Shown: one piece after another, positions 9,501 through 20,585 of the stretch
Layout: each line of letters starts with the position of its first letter
How positions within the stretch are numbered: the first letter of the stretch is position 1
Assembly (NCBI GenBank): GCA_015501055.1
Contig: JADNYV010000294.1
Location: forward strand, 1 to 43,177
Length of the DNA: 43,177 nucleotides
Origin: Mucidula mucida
Taxonomy: Eukaryota > Basidiomycota > Agaricomycetes > Agaricales > Physalacriaceae
Direction of reading: 5' to 3'
Made by a program: the position numbers and the translations under genes
The notes under the pieces: generated by a model
Told to the model about the DNA's origin: nothing
Database searches by the model: none
The model's input: only the letters and a program-made list of their open reading frames with translations

Positions 9501-9720
9501 GTTTAGATGTGCATGATGCGCTTTTAATGCAATAAGCATTGATTCAACATATTTGATCTCCTGCGCAAGATCTGTAAACTCGCCAGATGCATCCTTCAAG
9601 CTGCTCTTTATGCAAGAGACGTCAGATGGCGTGGGGTTCTGATACGCTCTGGCTAAGTCTTTTTTAAAAGAGAGTTTGTATTTCAAGGTCATTGAAGTAT
9701 GACATTTTGATAGAGGTCAT
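9501..9720 (-). pseudogene. F-box-like gene, N-terminal part (continues at 4988 after removal of the element)
   Basis: The start codon equivalent is at 9718-9720. After a frameshift the frame reads DLARAYQNPTPSDVSC and VESMLIALKAHHAHLN, matching residues of the paralogue that starts at 39203 (KDFVRAYRNPTQSEASC, ESILDALKAHQARF). The paired GTTTAGAT at 9501-9508 is the second half of the target duplication. Upstream sequence to about 9800 also resembles the flank of the 39.2-kb paralogue. Confidence 0.75.
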
Positions 9721-10567
9721 TGCCTTCAAAACATGTCAGAAAACGGAGAAGCGATAAAAGAAAGACGCACAAAGATTTTAGAACAAAAGAGGTGATTTAA
9801 AGGCAGACTCTTACTCCTTGAGGGGTTGCTGCTGTCACAAATTGCCTCTATTCTGTTGCCCCCACCTCGGTCCACATCGTCATTGTGTCAATGCCACACT
9901 CTTCCATCATCACATATCACACGCTCCGGGTCCGGTCCGCACTGCTTTAGCCCAGGCCTGATCCAGATATAGCCCATCAGCATAGCCTGTCACCTGTCCA
10001 TTACCTCATGATGTGATTCACACTGCCTCTTGTTTAACTTTGAGCCATTCTATTGTTTACACAGGCATGGACTCTTTATATATATACACGGCCTTTCTAG
10101 GTAGATTCCTCAGTTTGTCAACTTCGTCTCTACACTGTTTGATAGCCCCTTGCACTGTATTAAGCCTGACCTGCTCCTACTTCACCTTATTGTCATCTTT
10201 GCCTCTCGTCTCCATTGTTCTTCCTTTTTTGTGCAACATGGGTGATTGTTTGGTTTACGTCGGACTCCGTTCTTGACAACTGCAGGTTTACTGATTTAAA
10301 TTGCATATTGCAGCTTAAAGAAGACCAAAGAGGCTGATGATGGTGGTTACAAACAAAGCTGATAACGGTAACGTGATTCAAGGACCACTGTGTTTAATGC
10401 CAATATCATTATCAGAGCCGTTCAACTGGATTTCCAATTGCAAGTAGTATCCAAGGCTGCAACATATCTGGGCACCGGCGTACTACTTTACTGCTTAGGC
10501 AAGAACAGGGGCCCAGCAAGCCTTCTATAAATTCTGTTATTGGGAATAATCCAATACAGATCTGAGC
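9721..10567. other. Intergenic stretch without a supported gene
   Basis: It begins with the degraded upstream region of the F-box pseudogene. I see no conserved protein, RNA gene or repeat in the rest; the open frames are short and have no recognisable content. Confidence 0.5.
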
Positions 10568-11095
10568 TGTTATAAATTGCCATACTTTTACATTTTTACA
10601 TCTCATCATATTTTATCCAGGCTTGTCTTATCAACAAACTGTTTCATCATCTGTTTCGTCACTAATCATACTCCTTTTCATTACCAAAGCCGTACCCATG
10701 TCAAATACACGCCAAACACATGGATGACATTATACATATTGAAATACCTTATGAACTTTCTATTATATACATATCACCAACACTCGTAGCACACATGGTT
10801 GTTTTAGTATTATTACTTACATGCAGTTACCACCCGTATTTAATGGTTTTACAGACTAGTAGCATACAATATTGGGTCAAGGGTGCAGAGCTATCCCTAG
10901 AGGAAACATGTATGGACAAGGAGCTCCAAGCACAGACTTACTAGTATATAAGGAGTAGTGTAGCATTGTTGTACTTTAGTTCCGATCTCGTTTATACACC
11001 TGGCCTAGCCTAGTTCTACAAACACAAACACTTTCTTTCTCTAAGTCTCTCTGTGGTACCTATTTTAGTCTCATGGCTATCGTCAGTTGCTAACA
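10568..11095 (+). repeat. 5' LTR of a chromovirus (Ty3/gypsy)
   Basis: It begins TGTTATAAATTG and ends GCTAACA. It matches three other LTRs in this window (17090-17616 and 42193-42717 on the minus strand, 24566-25099 on the plus strand). A TATA box TATATAAGG lies at 10945-10953, and the region after it should be R/U5. Confidence 0.85.
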
Positions 11096-11687
11096 AAAGA
11101 TCAGAACTACTTTCTACCACCTACCACATACCCCTGATCGTTGATCAGCACTTCGCTGTTTGATCATCGCACATTTTCTATTCCCTTTCTCTATTTACAG
11201 ACCAACAGATTCCTAATTTTAGTGCACATCCGCATCTGTGTGCATTGGTCCCAGTAGCACCGGCTAACAGTTAGAGATAACTGCCTTGAGTGCTGAAAGT
11301 AGCCGCTCTTACAAGAACGAACTTTTAGCAGTTGCACTTTAGTGGGCGCTGTTTACAGGTCAACCCCTGTTCTCAGGAAAACTTTGCCTTACCTCACACC
11401 AGAGGGACGTCAGCTGGGCAATTGCAAACTTGTGACGAGCTCTTGGGCTCCGTAGATACATAGTAATTAGTCGGTAAAATAGCGTAAACAGTTACAATAT
11501 CTACCTACTTTACTTACCTTACAATACACATCATCATTCCCCACCCTATCAAGCCCTGGATTCTCTTGCAGATCTAGGTAATTCCTCCTTATTCATTCAA
11601 ACCTCTATTCCCTCACCCAATTCATCCAAAGCCGCATCACCCATATCCCCATTTTCACCCTTTCACACCCCACCACCCGACTCACCA

Positions 11688-12577
11688 TGCTCAGCAAAGC
11701 ACCTGAGCCCGCTTATCACGCCAATGCTGAACCCAAAGGCCGATCCCTTGTCAGTAAGCCTTACAACTATGGTGGGGACAAGACCAAGTACAAGAGCTGG
11801 TGGTGATCGATGTTCCGTAACAAGAAGAACAATATCACATCTGACTCCAAAAGGATTGATGTTGTTCTCTCCTACATCTGAGAAGATTACATTGATGCAT
11901 GTATCCAGAACTACACAGACAAGAACTTTAGCAAATCACGAGAGGAATGGAAAGTTTCTTGGGCACAGTTCAAGGAACACTTGAAGGAGCAATTTGTTAA
12001 TTCCAACCTCGCGCGGGACGCTCAAGACCAGATTGAGTGGTTGCGCCAAGGGCAAGACACCGCTAAAGATTTCTTTCAGAAATTTAAGATCCTGATCACT
12101 CAGGCAGGATATTTGAAGGATGACACATATGTTGTGCGTCTTCTTAAGACCAACGTCAACAAGAAGATCATTGACCAGATCTATGGTAGCCAAGACGGGT
12201 TGCCAAAAGACTACAAAGAATGGAAGAAACAGATCATTCAGATCAATCAGTTGTGAAGACAACGAATGGCGAGCAAGAGGCCCAGAATGCAGTTCCAGCC
12301 CCAGGCTCCGCAGGCGACTCCATCAAGAGTCAATCCAACAATTCCACCTCTGCAACCAACCACACAACGAGATGCTACCGGTGTTACCTATGGAGGAGCC
12401 AGCAGATGTATGGACATTGACAACACACAACAAAGAGGACTCTGCTTCAGCTGCGGCAAACAGGGTTATGTCAGCAGGTTCTATCCTAAGAAGGGTAGAC
12501 CCCAGCAGATTTGGGGTCTATGGACCAAAATGAACGACGAGGAGAAGAAGAAGTTGGGTTTTGTGAAGCTCCCGCAG
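11688..12577 (+). pseudogene. Chromovirus gag (nucleocapsid/capsid), broken
   Basis: The frame starts at an ATG in CACCATGCTC. It carries the gag signature YGGDKTKYKSWW (ancestral ...W.....), EDYIDACIQNY, REEWKVSWAQFKEHLKEQF and GYLKDDTYVVRLLKTNV. A nucleocapsid knuckle follows at about 12441-12485: CFSCGKQGYVSRFYP, in which the expected His and final Cys are both Tyr. In-frame TGA codons after KSWW and VVLSYI, plus frame changes near 12255, make it non-functional. Confidence 0.8.
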
Positions 12578-12654
12578 TAGACACAATCCTGCTGGAGCAG
12601 TTATCAAGGGAAGAGTCATTAGATGCGGAATCTATTTAGAGTACTGGTACTGAT

Positions 12655-13121
12655 ATGCCTAAAATATCATTGACAACTTCATCAACAAAACCTGCAACAG
12701 AAAGATTTGAACCAAATACGCCTAAGTGGATTGCACAAAGGCTAAGAAAGAATGAAGTGTTAAGAGCAGTGGGAATACTGAGAGCATGGATGCTGGAGCA
12801 GAGAGATAGAGAAGCAACGGAAGAGAAGGTGATGGCAATTAAAGCGCTAACAAAGGAAGCTGCAGTGGAAGTTGTGACAGAGTTGAAAAAGTCAAGGAAG
12901 TACATCAAAGGAACAAAGGGGCAGGACATGAAACTCTGAGTAACCATAGAAAGTGTGCACACAGGCTCTGAATGGGAAACAAGTGCCCTTCTCAACAGTG
13001 GAGCAACGGGTTCTTGCATCAATAAAGATTTTGTCAAAAAGAACAGACTCCTGATTAAGGAGTTACCAGTCAAGCTCCCTGTCTACAACACAGATAAAAC
13101 CCTAAACAAGGCAGGAGCGAT
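12655..13121 (+). pseudogene. Chromovirus gag-pol linker and retropepsin, catalytic Asp lost
   Basis: The frame is interrupted by a TGA near 12937, then reads EWETSALLNSGATGSCI. The aspartic protease motif should be DSGATGS; here Asp is Asn (CTCAAC where CTCGAC is expected, a CG to CA change). The frame continues NKAGAI and is cut at the hAT remnant's end. Confidence 0.75.
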
Positions 13122-14059
13122 TAAAGACCTCAACGAGTAATACTCGGATCAGACCCGTGATCCCAGAGCCGAGTACTCGAGGCCAAAAGGGCATACTCGT
13201 AATCCGGAACTTACTCGATCCACGCTGACTCGCGGGTCAAACAAGTTGAGTACTCGCAAGTTTGGCAAGTACTCAAAGATAATCCAAATCAGTAACAAGT
13301 CGCAAATACTTGTGGATCAAGCTACATAATATTGTAATAAAACTGTACATAAACAACCACTTTGTAATAACTACTCATCAGATTTACCTTTCCGTGCGGC
13401 TTTTTTGTTGAAAATCCGAATTACTTGCTCAATAGGCACAAGGCCTGACTTGTACCAATCCTTCAACACAATACAGGCGCAAACAGACTCATCCAAAAGG
13501 TTGAAACAATGTTTGGTGACCGTTAAGCCGGCCACCAAAAGCATCCATTCAACATCTGTCGATGTAGCTAAACTGATCATTAGTAGAAGAAGATGGAATA
13601 AAGAAGCAAGCATACCCGGCATGCTCAAAAAGTCCAGCACCATCAGCGCCAAGGCTCCTTGCATTGTCATCGTGGTCTTACCCTTGTCGTTGGGTACATC
13701 CAATAGAGCCGCCCAATAGCGGACTGGATCGACACAAGTTCCAACTGGCGGTGCTGCCAGGTAATCCTCCAAGACGTCCACGGTCTGATTGAGTCCAAAG
13801 GTTGCTATGTGCGCAAAAGGATTCACCACCACTGCCTGTAACTTGATGATCAATAAAGATGCATAAATGATAATACAATTAGGTGCGAGTAAGTGCGAGT
13901 ACTCGTAACAAGTACTTACCGCTCAGATGCCCTACTCGCAATCTGTTTATGACCCGACTCGCTATTGATCTGCGGATCAAACAAGTTGAGTAGCCGAGAT
14001 CCCCGGCCGCATCAAGTACTCAAGTTTTCGCGTGACCCAGAAACTTGGTGAGGTCTCTA
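13122..14059. mobile_element. hAT remnant with 17-bp TIRs and mismatched flanks
   Basis: The ends are TAAAGACCTCAACGAGT (13122) and, inverted, TAGAGACCTCACCAAGT (14059), 14 of 17 identical. Subterminal ACTCG-rich repeats lie at about 13140-13270 and 13880-14020. The 8 bp on the left (GGAGCGAT) and right (GATACGGC) do not match. The left flank is chromovirus protease and the right flank is F-box coding sequence. This points to recombination or rearrangement after insertion. Only the transposase C-terminus remains. Confidence 0.65.
13371..13853 (-). pseudogene. hAT transposase, C-terminal dimerisation domain
   Basis: The translation contains DPVRYWAALLD, ALALMVLDFLSMP, ATSTDVEW, AGLTVTKHCFNLLDESV and VLKDWYKSG. 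This matches the hAT family C-terminal dimerisation region (YW....... LA.MALDFLS.PATS...ER.FS.AG...T..R..L.......LK.W). A probable intron (about 13570-13615) sits between SMP and ATSTDVEW, and the frame reads through it. Catalytic regions are absent. Trp for Arg and other changes suggest decay. Confidence 0.75.
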
Positions 14060-14755
14060 GATACGGCGAACTTGTGGTACATGCAAAACAACAGAGACTT
14101 TCAGGATGGAATACCCGTTCTCAATGCAACAAATCAAACATCAAATTATTATACCCATTCCCTGCAAGCATGTCCGCTGAATATTACCACCCTTATCCTT
14201 GATCGGCCCTGGGCTTATGCCCTGTGTCAATTTCTTTGCTGCGTGTCTACTCCCACCCTTAAAGCTCTCACAATAATCTTCCGCGATCCCGAAAACACAC
14301 ACCCCCGTTGTTTTAACCCGCTCCTCTCACTGCCGCTGTTTCTGGGTCATACCCATCGCAGACTGAATATGTTCAGTCTTATCATGTACGGCTGGTATAA
14401 CGACAACAAGTGGGAACCGACGCTGGCGAACAGTCTGGTTGATGCGCTTCATGAGATGGGCCATCTCAAATCCCTACAGGTCATTGAATCTAATAATGGA
14501 CCGCCTCTGCTCTGCAAGAGACTGTTCGAGGAGCTTTCCGCTGATGCTCTCCTCCCCGGGTTGACGTCTCTTGAATTGGTTTGGGCGGAGAGCCGCCAAC
14601 CCGATGAAGAATTGCTCTCCGCACTCTCGTTGCGCGCGGATGGTCGTCTCTCATCCGTTGTCCTCGGTATCCGTAATGGGGGCAACCTTGGACCGGATGT
14701 TCTGGAGTGCATGCGAAGTTTGCGAAAGAGTAATGTTCAAGCTGTGTGCTGGTAG
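14060..14755 (+). pseudogene. F-box-like gene, 5'-truncated copy (LRR-like half only)
   Basis: From YMQNNRDFQ on it is nearly identical to residues about 310-539 of the F-box gene at 34461-36080 (CPLNITTLILDRPWAYALCQF, LVDALHEMGHLKSLQVIE, RADGRLSSVVLGIRNGGNLG). Homology starts right at the hAT remnant end and continues about 70 bp past the stop. The F-box and the N-terminal coiled coil are missing. Differences are enriched in CG to TG/CA. The open frame is intact, but without its start it is unlikely to function. Confidence 0.8.
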
Positions 14756-14826
14756 TGGGCATTTCGAGATAGAAGGCATGTGGAGAAACATTGTACAGGT
14801 ACGCTCGCGTCTGAGAGGACCAGAAG

Positions 14827-15060
14827 AGGGCTGACTGTTTGCTCAGAATACGTAGTTAGAGTTGAAAAGTGATCGCCTCCTGTTTGACCAATAGACTTCT
14901 TGACCTGGATGTGAGAGTAGTCAAAAGTTAAAATCGGTAGTGTTTCATTGATATCGATGGCTAGTTGACCAAGCCATGGCCCGCGGCCCACAATGGCTAA
15001 GCCTCTATGATAACGACTGTCAGCAGCGGGCCATACAGGTGGCACATATAAACCTTTCCC
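14827..15060. other. Short intergenic stretch between two F-box relics
   Basis: Nothing recognisable beyond the F-box paralogue flank that ends near 14826. Confidence 0.4.
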
Positions 15061-15065
15061 ACTGC

Positions 15066-16385
15066 TCCCTTCCTGACCCATAACAATGTGGGAACGTCCG
15101 CATCATCGACCTGGTCGTTGAAGACTCTGGGGCGAAGTCCCTCTACCAACTCAGTCTCGTCGATAGAACGTTTCTGGCATACGCCCGCCACTGCTTATTC
15201 CACGACCTATCCATAAACATCTGCCGCGATCCATATATTCGCAATTACGCCTGTTTCACCCCACGCTGCATCAAGCAGCTAGCACTGCTCTTGAAAACCC
15301 GCGCCGCGCCTGCTTCAGTACCCCGCACAATATGCACGTTGACTTTGAACGGAAGAGACATCGGGCGTATTAGGCAATGTTTTTCGGTGTGGCGCTTAGT
15401 TCCAAATCCGGGAGCCATGAACGATGAGCGCGTTATGGTACCAGTTCTGGGATACTTTGAAGACGTTGAGGAATTGCGGGTAATAGCAGTCAATTTGTTC
15501 CCTCCGTCCTGCTGGGCGTTGTTTTGAGGCCCGCCGACTTTCTTGTCATCGGTCCGTACCCTTGTCTTGGACGAGGCAAAATACTACGGCGGTCCTTCCG
15601 CGCTTCACTCCCTTGTTTCCGAAATGCCCCACCTGCAACGTCTATGCATGAAGGGCGTTACATGGCCTTCAGAGATGGGGTTTCCAAATAATATGCCGGG
15701 TTTCATTGTTTTGCTTCTGAACGCTTCACCACGTTATCCCCTTACATGTGAACTCTTTTTGCGAGTTTGGCTTTGGAGCCTAAGAGTCAAAGTGGTTATT
15801 TCCCCCCAATAACGGAAGCCTCTCCCTTCTTCTCCAAGTTATCTTATTCTTGATGTTGACAGATCAAGAGCAGTACTTTCGTGGATTACAACGCCAGCGC
15901 TATTGGACATGCTAAGCAAGCTTTCGTCCCTCAAAATATACTCCGCTCCTTTCGCAGACGACTTGGATGCTGACAATTTGGAGATCCTTCTAAAACGACT
16001 GCTGGCGAGTGTACCCAACATAACCCACCTGACCTTCCGCTGGCACGTAACACATGGCGCTCGTTTCGAGCCTGATCTAAGCTCCTACATTTCGCTCCGC
16101 ACTTTGGATCTTCAACTTGTTTGTGAGGGTCAGTCACATTCAAGGACGTGGCTTTCATGCAGGGCATGGCTTCATCGCTTCATGCATGGTCTGCCACCAA
16201 GTCTCAAGCGTGTCCAGGTCACAATGGATCTGAACGTCACTGATATGTTGTTTGAAGAAATCGATGCACAGGCTCCGTTCAATGCCGACGAGGGCTTGTG
16301 CAGGGAAGGTCTTACTGTTAAAACTTGCGTAGGGATGTTTGATAAATCTGTCCGTAGCGAGCAAGCTCTACTGCGGAAGAGCTGA
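15066..16385 (+). pseudogene. F-box-like gene of a second type, with deletions and frameshifts
   Basis: It parallels the gene at 29473-30686 (SLYQLSLVNKAF, PRTIRTLTLDGR, DDERVTAPVLGYFE, SSVRTLVLD, LERLLASVPNI, HVQVTMD). Here the start reads only ..TMWER then IDLV, so most of the F-box motif LPNELIYHI is deleted. Stops or frameshifts occur near 15370, 15527 and 15800. The order of type-A then type-B relic repeats what is seen at 25.4-30.7 kb, so the pair was probably duplicated together. Confidence 0.75.
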
Positions 16386-16690
16386 CCAAGAGAGGATGGA
16401 GTTGTGTTCAGAGCACCTTCTCGCTCTGTCAAGGACGACAATCGTTTGAAGTGTCGGTTAAGGCAGGACGCTGGCTTTGAAACGTTTCTATGAACTTGGT
16501 TGCTTTATAGTAGGCGAATCATCGATTTTGTTCAACTGGAGGCTTATAGTCCTTTAGTACGTACTGTTTGGTCATGCGTGTAATGATATATGTACTAGCA
16601 AGGATTGATTTAGACGCGTTCAAATCTTTGGCTGAGTGCACAGATTTGCTCTGTTGAGACTTTTATAAACAATCTCCCTCAGATCTGTGC
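16386..16690. other. Intergenic stretch, nothing recognised
   Basis: AT-rich sequence without a supported gene or repeat. Confidence 0.4.
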
Positions 16691-16726
16691 AAGCTATCAA
16701 GTTATGATGATATTGTATTCTGACCT

Positions 16727-17089
16727 TTGACTGTGGCGCAATACAAAGCCATATTTGATACTACAGAGTACCAGACTATTTTAGAGGGTACCTTTAATAT
16801 GCAAGAGGCACTGCAGGAAGTTGTTGTGCAATCAGAAGATCTGACACACGCTGTTCAATTAGATGTGAGTTTGTTCACCTTGTTCAGAGTACTAATCTCT
16901 GCTGCTACTAGTATACCACGACATCTCATACAGGTCAACAAGGCAGACCACATAAGAAGATTGATCCCACAATCCTTCATGCTACTATGAAGCTTCGTGG
17001 TAACAGTGGCATCGCACCAGTCTTTAACTGCTCTGCTTGTACTATTTGCCGACATGCCATTGATTACGGACTTTCCAAACCTGGACCTG
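16727..17089 (+). pseudogene. N-terminal fragment of a fungal integrase-like (rve-type) transposase family, cut by an LTR
   Basis: With an intron at 16864-16910 (GTGAGT...TAG) removed, the frame reads LTHAVQLD then TGQQGRPHKKIDPTIL, LRGNSGIAPVFNCS and ICRHAIDYGLSKPGP. This is the GRPR..ID..FL, then G.A...G.S..T.RR.A...GL..PG helix-turn-helix pattern that I associate with large basidiomycete proteins carrying an integrase core. It ends at the LTR starting at 17090. The assignment is from recall of the pattern and not from a search. A possible C-terminal piece of the same family is on the minus strand at 21527-21892. Confidence 0.45.
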
Positions 17090-17616
17090 TGTTAGCAACT
17101 GACTATAGCCACATGACGAAACCAGGTACCACAGAGAGACTTAGAGAAAAGAAAGTGTTCGTGTTTGTAGAACTAGGCTAGGCCAGGTGTATAAAGGTGA
17201 TCGGAACAAAAGTACAATGATGCTACACTACTGCTTATGTACTAGTAAGTTTGTGTTTGGAGCTCCTTGTCCATATGTGTTTCCGCTAGGATTAACTCCA
17301 TGCCCTTGACCCAGTATTGTATGCTACTAGTCCGTGAAACCATTAAATACAGGTGGTAACTGCATACAAGTAATAATACTGAAACAACCATGTGTGCTAC
17401 AAGTGTTGGTGGTGTGTATACAATAGGAAGTCCATGAGGTATTGACATGTATGATGTTATCCATGTGTTTGGCGTGTGTTCAACATGAGTACGGCTTTGG
17501 TAATAAAAAGGAGTATGATTGGTGACGAAACAGATGATGAAACAGTTTTTTGATAAGACAAGTCTGGATAAGATATGATAAAATGTGAAAATATGAAAAT
17601 ATGGCAATTTATAACA
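17090..17616 (-). repeat. 3' LTR of a minus-strand chromovirus
   Basis: On the minus strand it starts TGTTATAAATTG at 17616 and ends TTGCTAACA at 17090. A purine-rich tract (complement of TCACCCCCTCC) lies next to it at 17617-17627. Confidence 0.85.
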
Positions 17617-17627
17617 TCACCCCCTCC

Positions 17628-20470
17628 TTAAGGCACAAGTTCCATTCTGCGCCAGAGTCGCTCCATAAGGGCTTCAGAGGGTAGCATGATGTCAAGGGGT
17701 TTGGTATCAGGTGGTGGCATGGATCGGAATAGATGTGATGGAAATTGCAATATGGGAACTTCAATGCAAGCAAGCGCAGGTGGCTTTGGCTTGTTCAGAT
17801 ATTGTTAGTGGAAATCACTGATAGCTTTATCGGCATTTTTGAGATTGCATGCCGGTTCCCATGTCTGCTCATGCGTGCCATAACCCTTCCAGTGGACCTT
17901 GTATTGGAAACTCCCGCGGTACTTCCGGGAATTTACCACTTTCTCAACCTCCCATTCTGGCTCAGCTCCTTTGATTGCAGGTGGCGGACACATGTCTCAG
18001 GGTTGTGTCAAAAACTGAGATTTGTGGTAAGGCGTCAACAGGGCCTCATTGAACACGGGATGGATGCTCTTCCACATATGAGGGATCTGGAGCTTGTAAG
18101 AACTCGTCCCGACTTTCTTAATCACTTTGAATGGCCCAAAGTGTTTTCATCGAGCTTCTTCATTGGTTAGTCCATGCTGAGATTTGTCCCTTCCAGCCAT
18201 ACTTTGTCGCCTTTCTTGTACTCTACTGCCTCTGTCCGCTTTCTGTTATAAAACCGTTTCATGTCCTCCTTTGCCATCTTCAATGCTGACCCAACTTCGT
18301 CCCATGTCTTCCTCATGCCGTTGGCAAACTCCTGCGCAGTCTCATTTCTCGATGCTGTTTTTGGAGCGGTGCCTTTGTAGGGGTGTCTGCCCATGTCTGC
18401 AAAGGACGGAGTAACTTTGGTTGCCAAGTGTGCCCAATCATTGTAGACAATTCGGCAGAGGGTAACCATTTATGCCAGTCGTTCTGATGGTAATTAATGA
18501 ATAACCGTAAGAAATATTCTATCTCTTGGTTCAATCGTTCCGTTTGCCCATTCGCCTGTGGATGATACGCCGTTGTGAAATTTCCTTTAATGCCCAGCAA
18601 CCGGTACAACTCCTTCATGAAGTGTGAGTGATATTGTGGCCCTCGATTATGTATTATCTGTCGTGGCATCCCATGTATGGGAAAAATGCAATCACAATAG
18701 ATGTGGGCCATACCTTCTGATGTCAGAGTGGTGTGTGTTGATATAATGCATAACCATTTTGTAAGGTAGTCCACAAACATGCTGATTGCATTATATCCTC
18801 CCAACTCCGGTAATTCTCCAATCATGTTTGTCCCTACTACCTTCCATGACTTGTTTGGTATGTCAATAGGATAAAGAGGTGTAACCGGCTTTGTGCAATG
18901 TGATTTTGTGACCTGGCATTTTTGACACCCTTCTACGTATTCACGGACATCTTGGCTAATTCTGGGCTACTAATAGGTGTGTGTGATCAGCTTAAGGGTC
19001 TTGTATTGTCCAGGATGCCCTGCAAGCTGTGTGTTATGGTGCATTCCAATAACTTTTCCCCGCAATTCCTTGTCCTTTGGTATGTAAATATAATCTTTCC
19101 ACATAATAAGTCCATTTTCCTTCTCTTCCCATCCTTTTTCTTTGTTTTCTAATGCTTTTTGTATGTATCTGTCTTTGTTTCCTTTTCTTTGTTTGATTTT
19201 GTTAAGTAATTCATCCTCTGGTGTAGCTATTGTATGTAAAGAAAATTAAATTTATGAAATAAAAAACTCCAATTTTAGCAAAATAATGTTTTCATTATCT
19301 TTTTCCCCCTTCTCAAGGCCTGTCATCCTTGACAAGGCATCAGCTTTTCCCATCGTCCTGCTTGGCTTATGAATCATCTGTATGTTATACTCTGCCAACT
19401 CCGTAACTCATCTCGCCTGCCTCCAATTCAACTTCTGCGGCTTCCGGAAGTACTGAAGGTTTTGATGATTAGTAAAACCTCCACCGTCTCCATTGCTCTA
19501 AGGAGATACTGCCTCCAGTCATTAATCAAGTCCATGATAGCCATCATTTCCTTGTTGTATATCTCGTAGTTGCGTTCAACTTCATCTAATGCACGAGATT
19601 AAAAAGCCACTGGTCTCATTTCCCGTCGACAAATTGGGAAAGAGCAGCCCCATTTGCATAGTTTGAGGAGTCCACCTCAACTCAAAACTTCATCATCGTG
19701 TGGTACGATCAAGACATGTTCTTCTGTCATCCTCCATTTCAACTCCTCAAACGCCTATGCTGTTCCTCTCCCCAAATCCATTCGCCCTTCCCAGTTAGTG
19801 ATGTCAATAGCTTTGCTACTCCCACAAATCCCCGGATGAAATGTTGGTAGAAGTTGCAGAAGCCCAGAATGACTGTACTTCCTTCTTCTTTGCGGCTCCT
19901 TCCATTCCTTCACTACAGCCACTTTTGCTGGATTCATCTTTACTTCTCCTCCTCCAACAATAACTCCCAAGTAATCTACAGTATGTGCCTCAAAACTACA
20001 TTTCTCAGGTTTTAAATACAACTTATTTACTTGCAATATTTCTAATACCCTGCGTACCATATGTCTATGCTCCTCAAGAGTGTTTGTAAAGATAAGTATA
20101 TTGTCCAGGTAAACTATAACATGTTTGTCGTCAATCACCTCCTTCAGAATGTGATTTATAAACAATTGGAACATTGCCGGCAAATTTGTGAGTCCAAAGA
20201 ACATACCTGAGGGTTCAAACAGGCCTTGATTTGTTCTAAACACCGCTTTCCACTCATCACCTTCTTTGATCCAAATGTTATTGTAACCCATCAAACGTCC
20301 ATCTTCATAAACCACATTGCTCCCTTCAGCTTGTTAATAAGCTCCTGAATCAACGGCAAGGGATATTGGTTCTTGATTGTTATGTTGTTCAGCTTCCAAT
20401 AATCCTGTACGGGCCAAAGGCTTCCGTCCTTCTTCTTGACAAAGAAGAATGGTGCTTATCATTAGCTCAA
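17628..20470 (-). pseudogene. Chromovirus pol (RT, RNase H, integrase, chromodomain), broken
   Basis: Domains run leftward. RT begins near PFFFVKKKDG (about 20440), then [30 protein letters not shown] and the catalytic box VIVYLDNIL at about 20115, where the second Asp of YxDD is Asn. RNase H remnants lie at 19350-19600. The integrase core has MFVDYLTKW (first Asp kept), IIHNRGPQY (second Asp changed to Asn) and GQTERLNQEIE (Glu kept) at 18500-18830. The chromodomain EWEVEKVVNSRKYRG...VHWKGYGTHEQTWEP is at 17805-17965. Many stops and frameshifts are present. Confidence 0.8.
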
Positions 20471-20585
20471 CTTCATCATCTATAATGGACTCAATGATAA
20501 ATTTTAGCTGAAAGCGTTTCACATTAAAAAAATCTTTGTTGTAAGTTTGTAATATGCACTTTTTTAGTCTAACTGTTCTTTAGAC

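Larger units (their letters stand above)
10568..13121 (+). mobile_element. Decayed chromovirus, 5' part only (LTR, gag, protease)
   Basis: The order is LTR, an untranslated leader (11096-11687, no tRNA primer site recognised), gag, and the protease start. It is cut at 13121 by the TIR of a hAT remnant. The missing pol and 3' LTR do not follow on the far side of that remnant. Confidence 0.8.
17090..20470 (-). mobile_element. Chromovirus (Ty3/gypsy), minus strand, 5'-truncated within reverse transcriptase
   Basis: Reading leftward, the order is reverse transcriptase (from about 20470), RNase H, integrase, chromodomain, polypurine tract, LTR. Gag, protease and the 5' LTR are missing. Against the intact copy at 42718-43177 the differences concentrate at CG sites turned to TG or CA. 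The elements at 17-20.5 kb and 21.9-25.1 kb face each other head to head. Confidence 0.8.

Noticed and set aside
12636..13073. 145-residue minus-strand frame opposite the protease
   Set aside because: It is antisense to recognisable retrotransposon protein sequence.
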